A stretch of 64,000 bases of DNA from Harmothoe impar (taxonomy: Eukaryota; Annelida; Polychaeta; Phyllodocida; Polynoidae), in contig OX381704.1 of the NCBI GenBank assembly GCA_947462335.1, forward strand, positions 46,628,942 through 46,692,941. Reading direction: 5' to 3'. The notes under the pieces are model-generated. The model was not told the DNA's origin and ran no database searches. It saw only the letters and a list, made by a program, of their open reading frames with translations. Shown piece after piece: positions 39,773-51,700 of the stretch. Made by a program: the position numbers and the translations under genes. The first letter of the stretch is position 1, and every line of letters begins with the position of its first letter.

Positions 39773-42700
39773 ACCTGCTGCTACCGCTACTACTACTGAC
39801 GACAACGCTCCTGGCACAGCGCAGTACTGGCAACCGGGTTTTTACCTCCCCACTACTGTTGATGACTTTGATGACCTGCCGCACGTTGCACAGCCCCTCT
39901 CCTCCACCACTACATCGACCGACGCCCTCGACGCCGCTCGCGCTGAGAGTGACAGCTATTCGGACACTCAGCCCCTAAACCGAGAAGAAGAGGAGGAGGA
40001 GGAGGAGGAGCAGCAGCAACAGGGTGAGACAGAGAACGACGCTGACGACGAGGCGTACGAACAACCCGAAGGGAAAGGGGTGGGCGGTACGTTTTTTGGC
40101 TCCCCTCTTCGACCTTTCGACCTCACTTCCACTAGTAGCGCCCCGTCCGGTCCGTGGCGACTGCCCTCACCGCCACCTTACAAGGGCGGCGGCGCTTCAT
40201 CTTCTACCGCTACACTCAGCACCGACGGCGTGTGGCTGCTCTGTTCCAACAACGAGGCCTCGGATACCACCAGCGCTGACGCTGCTCCTGCTATCGGTTC
40301 TGCTGCTGATTCAGCTCACGCTGATGGTGTTACTCATCCTGCGGGTGTGAAACGTTCTAAGGTGAGTTCCAGAACAACAAGGCCTAGTAAGAAGAGAAAA
40401 ATACAAGAAAAAGAACGAGATGGACGAGAAGAAGCAGAGAAAACCTTCTCCCGTCTTCTCGGGTTAGAGTTCTGCTTAGACGGAGCTTTGACGCTGGAGA
40501 TCTGGGAGGACGTGGCTAGACTGTCTAGGAGGCCGCGCTACACAAAAGACGGCCAGGTGAAAGAGGCGTCTCTGACCAGAAGCAAGCGAGTGCACTTCAC
40601 GGCCGACGCGCTGCGCGAGCTAATAGCACGCATCGCCGATATCCGCGCAGTGGTGCGCATACGCGACACAGCGGCCGCGCAAGGAAGACCTAATCACACC
40701 CCCTGGTTCGCAGTGCTGGATGAGGAGGGCGAAGTGTACGCAGCTGTGAGCTACTACAGCGGTAAGAACCTCGTCCACGTGCGCAAGTACGAAGGTCCTG
40801 ACAAAAAACCCACACAGCAGGGAGTGACGCTGTCCGCCAGAGCGCTCAAAGAGTTGGATGACAAAACAGAGATCATTCTGAAATATCTCGGCATAGATTC
40901 GGAATGAGAGACGCTCAACGCTCACGCGCGCACACACACACACACACAGCGTTTGACGTACGCTGTATGAGACAGACAGACGGATACACAGACAGCAGAC
41001 AGAAAGATAAATAGATAGATAGATAGACAGATAGATTGATAGATAGATAGATAGTTAGACGGCTAAGTAGTTGGTAACTGAGTGAAAAAAAACATGACAC
41101 AGTACGTATGCGAAAAGTGTTTCAAAATGTTTAAAAGACCGTACAACCACGAGAGACACGTAGAAAATTGTAGAGTAGTACCTAAGTTTTGCCCTCTATG
41201 CGGCGAAGGCGATTGCCGAAAGATCGCCTGTCGACGCGAATCTCTGGACGGGGTGACCGTCCCTCCGCGCATATGTGCTGTACCGAACGGGGAGGAAACG
41301 TTCACGGCGAATTGGCCTGCGATACAAACGGGCGTCAGGATGCACGGGACTCGCGTGAGTGTAACAAACTTCAGGCTACCAACCGGCGAGTTGAGTGACG
41401 CTGTAGATACTATGCGTCGCATTCACTTGACACAAAGATTCAGATACAAAGTGGGTTTCTCGGTAGGCTTACTCTTACAACACAGAGAAGACAAGAGCAA
41501 ACTGCGCTACTTTCACGCCTCCCAGAACAACGCAACTCTCATACAACCGCTCCCTACTATAACTAATTCAGAAACTTTGGAAGAGCTCCTCTCAAAGATG
41601 GAAAACACCGTCGCTTGCGAGGAAGTACGGAAACTTTGCGACGCTGACACCAAGTGGCACGTTCTTTTTCCTACCAATTTGAACATTTGCGTTTACATGG
41701 GACCGGGGGAATTCCCCATAGGCGGTAGGATCACTCAGGCCGGTCGAGTTGGAAAGAGAAGCGGCGTGTTAGATTTTCCCAACAAGGACAACCTCTGCAT
41801 CTTCCGCTGCATTTCCTTTCACTTATACAACACCAGCAAGCGCGCTTCAGATTTGTTACGTCAGTTCTGTCCCGCTGCCACACCTGAATCCTTTCCGGGT
41901 CTGAACATCCGCGACTTACCCGCGTTAGGGAACTTGTTTGACGTACAGATAGCGGTTTACACCGCGTCGCGTTAAGTGCCGGGGCGGAAGTTGAGAAGAC
42001 GCGTTACTCTGATCAGACCGCCTTCCAGAACTCTGGCCGCCCGAGGTAAAGTCAACCTACACCTGACGGCGAAAGGCGGTTTGCACGTCTCTCTCGTCAC
42101 GGACTTCAACGTGTACGCGGGCATATACGAATGTTGCAAGTGTAAGGCGGCGTTCACCACCGAGTTCTTGCTGAAGAGACACAGGAACCAGCTTTCCTCT
42201 TGCCGACAAGTCAAGTTGCGCTACGTAGGTGGCATCTACCAAAATTCGAGAACGATTTTCGAAGCGCTAGCAGACTTCTCCATTTTTCCCCCCGACGGAC
42301 ATTCCGGAATCTACCCTTACAAGATCGCCTTCGATTTCGAGGCTTTCTTCAGACCGTGCAAAGAACCGTCGACGGAACACGTGTCCCTGCTGTGGGATCA
42401 CGTCCCTTTGTCGGCTAGCGTCGCATCCGACTTTCCGGGGTGGGAGGGGCCCGTCTGCTTCGTCAGAGAATCCGACGCAGATTCCGACCCCTTGTTGGAC
42501 CGAGTTTTAAATCACATAAACGAGAACGCCAAAGTCATCGGGGAAGCTGTGCTAGAACTTTACCGACCGACCTTAGCGAAGTTAGATGCGGCGATAAGTG
42601 AAGCTCTCCTGCTGGAGGAGGCGACATTCACCCCTTCTCCAGGCGGCTTCGCTGCGGCTCAGACCAGACACCCGTTAGTTCAACTGAAGAAGCGTCTTCT

Positions 42701-45700
42701 GAGATACATCCGTCAAGCTCCAGTCGTGGGCTTCAACTCGGGGCGTTACGACTTGAACCTGATCAAAATACGCCTTCACTCGTTCTTCGCCTCCGGAGAC
42801 CGAAGAAACCAAGAATTCAGCGTCATAAAGAGAAGCAATCAATACTTGGCGGTTTACACACAGCACACGGTTTTCTTGGACGTAGTCAACTATTTGGCAC
42901 CCGGTTACAACTACGCGACCTATTTGCGAGCTTTCACCAGGAACGAAGAGAAAGGTCACTTTCCTTACGAATGGATGACGTCTACCAGGAAACTGGCAAA
43001 CAGAACGCTGCCACCGAGATCGGCTTTCGACAGCGAGCTGACGGGCGTCAAAATGTCCGAATCCGACTACGCCGCATGTCAGAAAGTTTGGTCCGACGAG
43101 AAGATGCAAACTATGGAAGACTACTTGATCCACTACAACAACAAAGACGTCAAACCTTTCATAGAAGCTCTGAAAAATCACGCTAAATTTTTCCAAGATC
43201 GCGGCATTGACATGTTGAAAGACGGAGTTTCTCTCGCCGGTTTGACTTTACGGTTCCTCTTCCAAAACCTTGAAGACGCGTTCACAACGTTCCCCCAGTT
43301 CGACGCCGTCCTCCACGCTCTGATCAAAGAAAATCTAGTCGGCGGTCCTTCCATCATCTTCCATAGATTTCACGAGAAGGGCACCACGCGGATAAGGGAG
43401 CACAAGTACGGCGAAGAAGCGAGACCGTGCCAACACATCCTAGGACTAGACGCTAACTCTCTGTACTTGCGCTGCATGAGCGAAGCGCACTGCACGGGCT
43501 ATTACGCGGTGAGACGGCCCGAGACCGAGTTCAAGCCCGAAATTAGGCAAAGAAACTCTCACAGCGCTTTGGAGTGGTTACGCTTCGTAGAGCACGACCG
43601 CGACGTGAAACTGCGCCACGCTTTGAACGGAGGCGAGATGGTTGTAGGCTGTCGGAGAATTCGCGTGGACGGGTTTCACGCGGCCTCTAATACGGTTTTC
43701 CAGTTTCACGGGTGTTGGTTCCACGCTCACGAGTGCATACCGTCGCACCGATATCAGTGCGCTTCACTGAGAGAGGAGAGACGCGACAGAACGACCAGAG
43801 TAAGCGCTTACTTGAAAGCGCTAGGTCACAAGCTGGTCGTCGTGTGGGAGTGCGAATGGCGAGAGATGAAGCGTCGAGATGAGCGGGTCAAGGCCTCCCA
43901 ACAACGCTGGAAGGTTGACGCTTTGAAAGTGTCTCGAAACGCGATGAGCGAGAGCGACATCCTTTCCGCTGTGAAAGAGGAGAAAATGTTCGGTTTAGTT
44001 CAAGTGGACATCACTACGCCGCCTCACCTACGAGACTACTTCGAAGAAATGACCCCCGTTTTCAAGAACGCGACCGTTTCAAAATCGGACATAGGACCTC
44101 ACATGTCAGACTTTGCGCAGGAAGAAAAGCTGTTGAACACGCCTCAGAGATGTCTGATAGGGAGTTACCACGGAAAAAATATTCTCTTGGGAACGCCGCT
44201 TCTCAAGTGGTATTTAGAGCACGGTTTGATAGTCACCAAAGTGCAGCTGGTGGTAGAATACCTACCTAAACGCTCCTTTGCCGGTTTCGCGGACGAAGTA
44301 ACGGCGGCGCGAAGACGTGGCGACGTGAACGAGAACGAGAAAATTCTGTCAGACTGTTACAAGTTAATGGGAAACGCCACGTACGGTAAAACAATCTGCA
44401 ACAAAGAAAAACACACGGCGGTGAGATACACTGACAGTCGGAAGTTCGAACTATTGGCCAATTCGTGGCGCTTCAAAAAGGCGTCCGAGTTGAGTTCCGA
44501 TCTGTTTGAAGTCGAACTACAACCGAAAACAGTCAACAACAACCTCCCTATTCAAATAGGGTTCATGGTATACCAGTACGCGAAGTTGAAAATGTTAGAG
44601 TTCACATACGACTTCTTGGATAGATTCGTCGATCGGCGCGATTATGCCCTTTGTCAAATGGACACCGACAGTCTTTACATGGCTCTCAGCGGTGACACGT
44701 TGGATGACCTAGTCAAACCTCGCCTGAGAGAGACGTACTTCAGAGAGAAACGAAAGTGGCTTCCGACAGCGGTGTGCGACGATCACTTAGAGCTTTTCGT
44801 GAAGACAAAAACGGAAAGAGTGCGAGAATGGTGTCCGCCGCCCGGCGGATGTTGTGAGAGACGGTACCTTCACGATCTGAGAACTTCGGGGCTTATGAAA
44901 GCGGAGTGGGAAGGTGACGGGATCCTAAGTCTCAACCCTAAGACTTACATTTGCTACGATCGAGTCAGCGACACCGGTGAAAGAAAATCCAAAAAATGGA
45001 GTGCAAAAGGCGTACAGAAGAAACAAAACCCTCAGGAACCAGACGACTTCTTGGATGTTCTTCGCCAACGAAAAACTCTCATTGCTGTAAATAGAAACTT
45101 CAAAGTGGTGCGAAACAAAATGGTCACCTACACCATAGAGAAAGACGGCGTGCGCTACTTGTATTATAAGCGTCGCGTGCATTCTGACGGTGTGACAACG
45201 AGTCCTTTAGAGATATGAAAAAAAATAAATAAGCGTGTGCATCTTTTCAAAAATAGAGTGTTTATCAAGATTGAAAAAAAAAGAAATAAAAAAAATAAAA
45301 TAAAATATTGTTGTGTTTTTATTTTCATACGTCTTCTTTTACTAGTAAGTCGCGTAGTCTCTTAAAGCGTCACTCATGTGACGACGTCGCTTCCAGTCAC
45401 GTGATCCTAAAGACCCTCACTTCCTAAACAAAAAACTTCTTCTTCCGCTCACGTGATCAATCAAGTCACTTCCGGTCACGTGATCCTCAATGAGGTCACT
45501 CACTTCCGGTCGGCCATTAGGTCATGTGACGTCACTTCCGCTCACGTGACTCATCAGGTCACTTCCGGTCACGTGATCCTAAAGACCCTCACTTCCTAAA
45601 CAAAAAACTTCTTCTTCTGCTCACGTGATCAATCAAGTCACTTCCGGTCACGTGATCCTCAATGAGGTCACTCACTTCCGGTCGGCCATTAGGTCATGTG

Positions 45701-48700
45701 ACGTCACTTCCGCTCACGTGACTCATCAGGTCACTTCCGGTCACGTGATCCTAAATTAGGTCATATGACATCACTTCCGGTCCCCTAAGTAGGTCAGTAG
45801 GTTACCCAGAATGCACCACTAATCCCCTAAGTAGGTCACTTCCGGTCACGTGACCAAATGGTGGCCTCTGATTGGCTGCAGGGTTACCCAGAATGCACCA
45901 CTAATCCCCTAAGTAGGTCACTTCCGGTCACGTGACCAAATGGAGGCCTCTGATTGGCTGCATGTCGATTGAGTAATAAACAGTAGTTAACTATAGTCCC
46001 GTTCCGATACATACTATACTACTGGCATATACAGTGACAACGTACTAACAGAGACTACATGTACCAGTAGCTCTGCATGATTTCCACATACGGCTTACCA
46101 CCTTATTCAAATCTCTATATATACTACTGGCAGACCTCTAGACTACTAGACCCCACTCCTCAGCCCACTAGCCAAGGTCCTGAGAGATATTGCCACGTTC
46201 TACCCATAGAATAAGTCATATTTCCATATACTACTCACATACTCAGGCACATTTCCATATACTACTTACATTACGGAAAAGAGTATATTTCCATATACTG
46301 CTCACACACTAAGGCATATTTTCATACACATGTACTATTTACAGACCGCAAATTCTCGAGTATAAGCCTAACCATCATATAAGCCACAGCCCTCACTTTG
46401 GAGATTACTATAAGCCACACCTCGGCCCCAGGGGTATGGAACAAACCCGTGGAAAACAACTTGACATAAGGATGACCCATTCTCTCCCATAGTATGCCCA
46501 TCTGCCCCTGTTCTGCCCAGAATGGTGCATTACTATCCCAGATCAAAACATGGATATTATTAATAGCATGACATTGGCATCAGCATTGACATGGACACAT
46601 GTCTGATTTCCTGTAGCAGATAGTCAGGGCCGAATACATGCAACCTGCAACCAGCCTGTCCAGCAGGATCTCCGACTGGGAGCCCCCTCTGATGCAGCCT
46701 GTCATCTGGATGAGTTTGGGCAGATCCTATAATCCACACTGCGGTTCTGATTGGCGTAACCCACGGCGTATAAGCAAGCTTTTACGATACAAAATGTATT
46801 TACAAATTATCATAATGATACTCAACTAGGCAACTCCCTTACAATCATTGGTCAGGTAAGACTGGAACCCTCTTGTCCAACATGGACAGATGCAGAAAGG
46901 TACAGATTAAAGATACTTTATGGAGTGGTCAACAGGTAAGGGTCGGAGGTTTTCTAAGCCCCAAATTTGTCTTTTAAGGTGGTTGAAGAATGTGCCTGTA
47001 TAGATGCGGACTGTGTGCTGCACGGGGACACACCCTTCTACCCTCTAGCCTGTACCTTTGCTGGTTCCCAGAAAATAACCCCCCCCCCCACACACACACA
47101 CATACAACCAGCTAATTAATCCCCTTGCCTTAATTGTTCCGTCCCATCTATTGACCTCCCCCCCTTCATCCTTGGTATCCGTCCCCGTCTCAATGTCTAA
47201 CAATGCTGCTGCATCCCATGCACCCAGCTCCCACCCACCAGCACACCTCTTTCCTGTTACCTGCCGGCTCCCACCCACCCACCTGTGGTACCTCCTCCTC
47301 CGTGTGTCCTCCAGTCCCCAGTTGCTGCCAGCCTCACAGCGCGGCAGGACCTAGGTACCTCAGGTGTACTACCAGCACCGTGGAGGAAGAGCATACCGCT
47401 TCTACCTCATGGAACAGGGCACTAGTAAAGGTGAGTGACTGCTCGGCTCATTTGAGGTGCACACAGCTTATCAATGCTGGGTAGATAGGTGGTCTCTGAC
47501 ATGGGTTTATAACATATACAGTAACACTGACTTTGGTAGATTTTGTGGGTAGGTGGGTTGGTAGGGCGGGATGGTAGTTGATTCAGTTTTTGAGGGCGTT
47601 CAGCACACGTCCGATGTACCACTACACATGTAATGGTATTTCTCGGGCCGGCTGTAACATCATCACAACTGATAATGTAACCAAACATAAATATCAAAAT
47701 AAGCATTTGTGAAGCTATTAAGTGCATTTTTTTTAAAGTACATATTGTCACTAATTACATGAAATAAATACAGATAAAAACTTATCTCCACAGCTCCGCC
47801 GTTTGAGCTATTTTCATGAGCATGGGGAATCGCACGGTTTACTAATGTAGCACTTTCTGCCAATACAACTAAATATACATTTTACATATTAAATCAATAA
47901 GATTCTGTATCAGGCAACGCGAAGACAGTATATAGCTGGAAACGCTAGCCGTAAGTAGGATAGTGCCCTTTGATAGGGTCAGCTCTGATGCTCACAGGCC
48001 GTGGGTGGTAAGTTAGAAATGAGGATAATCCGACATGGCCTTTACACTCCACAGGTGGATGTATACAACTTTATTATTACACAAAATAGGCTAAGCGGAC
48101 ACGCAGAGACAAATCCTCTATCCCCCCCAGGGAGGCAAAGTTCAGATGAGCTTACTACGCTAAACATAGGTCCTGGTTATTATCGGATATATTGTAAATT
48201 GGTTGCTATGGGATGTTAATTTGTTCAATGTTGGGAATCGGTTGCGTTAGGAAGATCACTTTTAGGAATTCTTTCTGGGGGACATTCAAGTTTAGGAATT
48301 GGTTGATATAGAATGTAAAGCAGGGAATTGGTTGCTAAGGAACATTCAATTAGTTGCTAAGGCACAATGCCACATCCAATGTTGAGCATTGGTTGCTAGT
48401 TGATGTTAATGTTAAGCATTGTGCAATACTGGAAAGTACTAGAATATGTATCAAAGTACCATTTCCAGTACTAAAATTGGTTTCTATCTAGATCAGACCC
48501 CTTGCTGAGACTTTAAATATACATTCACAATATCAGAGGCGTAAGTAGCCATAAGTATATGCCACCATTGGAGCTTCCCAATCTCTGGGAGATAACTCTG
48601 TACACAGGTATAGTGGTCAGGTGGCTACTTAGCATGGCTGAGAGAAGACATCGATCCCCATTACCTGGTAACCTTGTCCGGCCCATCTGTCCCTCTGTGT

Positions 48701-51700
48701 TCTCCTCCTTTTGGTACCTGGCCTATACAAATACCAGGGACGTGACCGGACACAATCGGCACCATGGTTAAATAAGCGGCCAGGTAGGTGGACGACCAGA
48801 AAGGGGCAGAGGGAGGAGGTCCCACCTGCCATGACAATATATAGCAGTCTAAAGATACCGGACAGTGGCAATGTCCGCGTAAAATAGCTCGGGTTCGATG
48901 GAATTAATGAACGTCTTCCACATCCTGGGCTTTCCAAAACTGAGAGAAATTTTAAAATACGCCAACAAGTACTTAAGTGTGTGAGTATACACTATATTTT
49001 AGCAATAATTAAGTGTTTTTTTTCCTTTGTTACTCTTTTCTGTGTGGAAAATGTGGGCACCCATGCCGAAAGGGTGCTATACACAGGGACTGTACATTGA
49101 TGGTACTTTTATATAGCTACATCTGAGTCCTATCAGACATTCCCAATGACATATCACCTGCCTACACACTACCTGAGTTCGTTTTTACATGCTAGGATAT
49201 AAGAGGAATCTTTATGCTGCTATACTTAGTAGGTATTACAAGTTCTGTGTATGCCTTATTTGTGTTACTGTAGGCACCAAGGCCGTCACTTCATTCACAC
49301 CACTCATAGAGCATACACAGGCTACATGCTACGTGCTGGGGCTCATGTCATGTAGTGAATAGGTTACCAATAGTATAGGGGGCGTGTGGCTTGGCTATGG
49401 AGCAATCAGAAGCCTTGCTATAGCCTGTGATGTATACATGGGTACAGCATGCACAATGACAGTCCCCTTGTTGTAGTACGCTTGAGGCGTATACCTGTGT
49501 GGGGTTTAGCCTGTGAGGGTCCAGCATTTATTATGGCGTATACCTTCAGGGCGTATAGCTTACAACAGCTCTACGTTAATATACCATTTCATTTAATATT
49601 GTTTTTAAGGTAGGCCACTCCAAATTTGTGAGTAGGTAGACCGTGGAATTGATAAAGCAACTAAAGATATCACACTCAAAACTCTGAATAGTACAATGTA
49701 CATAATGGCTGCGTCCTGGATGCGCTGCTCCTGTGGTGTATATATCTGTGAGGAGACTGAATGTCAGGTATAACGGTCTCTAACCACGCCCATCTCATAC
49801 ATACTCTACGCCTGGGGTCTAGTCAGGTGCAGGCCTACATACACTCGCTAATCAGGGTCTAATCATGCCTAAATGCAGAGATACAACACTCTACCCTGGG
49901 TCTTGTCAGGTGTAGGCCTACATACAGATATACACATGCTGGCATTGCTAACTTGGGTGTAGTCAAGTATATGCCTACATACATGTACATATATATAGTC
50001 AGGGCTCTGAACATACGTACACTCATTTTTATGCATAGGAACGCAGGGGATGGAGGCAATTATCCTCACAGCCCCCCTGTCCCATTGCCTCCGTGCCCCA
50101 GTCCCTCCATCCACAATTGTATGCCTCCCTCATTGCCCGTCTCTACCATTGCCTCCATCCACAATTGTATGCCTCCCTCATTGCCCGTCTCTACCATTGC
50201 CTCCATCCGCAATTGCATGCCTCCCTCATCGCCCGTATCTATTGCCTCCATCCACAATTGCATGCCTCCCTCACCACCCGCCTCTACCATTGCCTCCATC
50301 CACAATTGCATGCCTCCCTCATTGCCAGTCTCTACCATTGCCTCCATTAACAATTGCATGCCTCCCTCATTGCCCGTCTCTACCATTGCCTCCATTAACA
50401 ATTGCATGCCTCGCTCATTGCCCGTCTCTACCATTGCCTCCATCCACAATTGCATGCCTCCCTCATTGCCCGTCTCTACCATTGCCTCCATCCACAATTG
50501 TATGCCTCCCTCATTGCCCGTCTCTACCATTGCCTCCATCCACAATTGCATGCCTCGCTCATTGCATCCCTCCCAATTGCCCGCCTCTTCCAGGCAGTGG
50601 GAGGAGTGCATGTCAGGCTTATGTCATTACATGAATTGACACTGGCTGATTCAATAACTCAGTCCTGCTATAGAGGTTGAATCCTTTAAGGGCTGCATCG
50701 TGCTTTAATTCACTGCCCTTGGCCAGGATACTCGCCAGCGCTGCATTCATGCATTATGCCGACCATACAGATTTGTTACACTCCTGAGGGTCTGACATGA
50801 ATTAAGTATCATAATCGACAAGTAGTATATCACTTTAAAGCACAATGTGGCCCTTAAAGGGTTAACAGGCGACACCTGGTTGCCTGTAGTGAGCAGCAAG
50901 ACAAATTTTCTTTCTCTATTGTTACTTGTAAAAGTAGCACACTGCCTCTAATTTGTTAGTAGCCACTCTTTTTCGAGCCTACATAGCAAAACAGGGTGAC
51001 ACTTTTCAATTAATTTTAAGCACAAACATGCTCAGCAGGGCGATCTGCAAGTCGACGCAGCGATCCAAGAGTCGGTCCAGCTGAAAGGGTATACATCAAC
51101 TCATGTGGATGGATTACATCTGTCAGCTCACAAAGCAGCTCTTGTGGGTGTGACTCGCTACCTGAGTCACTCATACAGTCTACTCTGGTACCATTCTGAG
51201 TCAGAGAATGGTGGATGAAAGCAGTCTCTCATTGCTTCATGCCTAGAGTACAGCAGTACAGGCCTCACTCTCCCAGCAGTCTTAGTGCTAGACTACTAGG
51301 TATAGTAATATAGCAATGGATACATTAGCCGTCAGTGACTAACGCTGGGGCAGTGCCCCTTCAGATTCCTCTATTAACCCCGCGGCCAACTAGTGGGTTG
51401 GGACATTCTGCTCTGGTCCCACTTTATGTTTTTACTAAGTCTCCCCCCACTGCTATATATAGAACAACTCAAGACAATATGGCGCCTTTTCCTACAATGC
51501 ATGTACATACTAACCCTATTAAGGGCAACATAGTGCTGTACATAGTATAACTGATGCACCAATGCTCCCTACTGCTTATAGTTTTGCGCTGTTTTTTCCT
51601 ATGTATACTATTTATAGCGCGTGATAAACTCACTGCCTATTGCCTTGTCCCATTTATAACATGGAATGGCACTTTCTATATGTATGCTATTTAAAGAAAG

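Larger units (their letters stand above)
41094..45218 (+). pseudogene. polB: Protein-primed family-B DNA polymerase with one in-frame stop
   Basis: ATG 41094 opens a frame that meets TAA at 41973-41975, then continues in the same frame to TGA 45216-45218. The first 293 codons hold a C2H2-type finger (CEKCFKMFKRPYNHERH), a Cys cluster and an OTU-protease-like DNLCIFRCISFH block common at the N-terminus of Polinton polymerases. The second part (1,080 codons) has Exo I IAFDFEAFF, Exo II FNSGRYDLN, Exo III NNKDVKPF, motif A LGLDANSLY, the FHGCWFHAHEC...WECEW insert of this family, motif B KLMGNATYGK and motif C MDTDSLY. All catalytic acids are present. Such polymerases copy linear DNA from a terminal protein primer. 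The stop may be a recent nonsense change or may be read through. A poly(A) signal AATAAA starts 6 bp after the stop. Confidence 0.88.
36437..46023. mobile_element. Compact Polinton/Maverick-like element with family-B DNA polymerase
   Basis: A 9,587-bp element. The 6-bp direct duplication GGCATA lies at 36431-36436 and 46024-46029. It starts AGTAGTATAGTATG and ends with the exact complement. Long inverted repeats (36437-37515 and 45305-46023) match closely for at least the outer 130 bp and again at their inner ends. A protein-primed family-B polymerase, a 6-bp duplication and 5'-AG termini together define Polintons. Typical Polintons are 15-20 kb and also carry a retroviral-type integrase, protease, HerA-type ATPase and capsid genes; none is visible here. 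The three genes present are a double Death-domain protein (minus), a PC4-like protein (plus) and the polymerase (plus). It sits in the long TDRD-like intron. Confidence 0.88.

Noticed and set aside
39440..39817. Ala-rich antisense open frame opposite the PC4-like gene
   Set aside because: It is the shadow of trinucleotide repeats; no start context, splice site or family signal.
37516..45304. Possible integrase, ATPase or capsid gene in the Polinton-like element
   Set aside because: I looked in all frames given by the three genes and gaps; no DDE zinc-domain signature, Walker box frame or long unassigned frame remains.
49953..50639. 228-codon repeat frame
   Set aside because: Produced by the 48-bp minisatellite, open in all frames.
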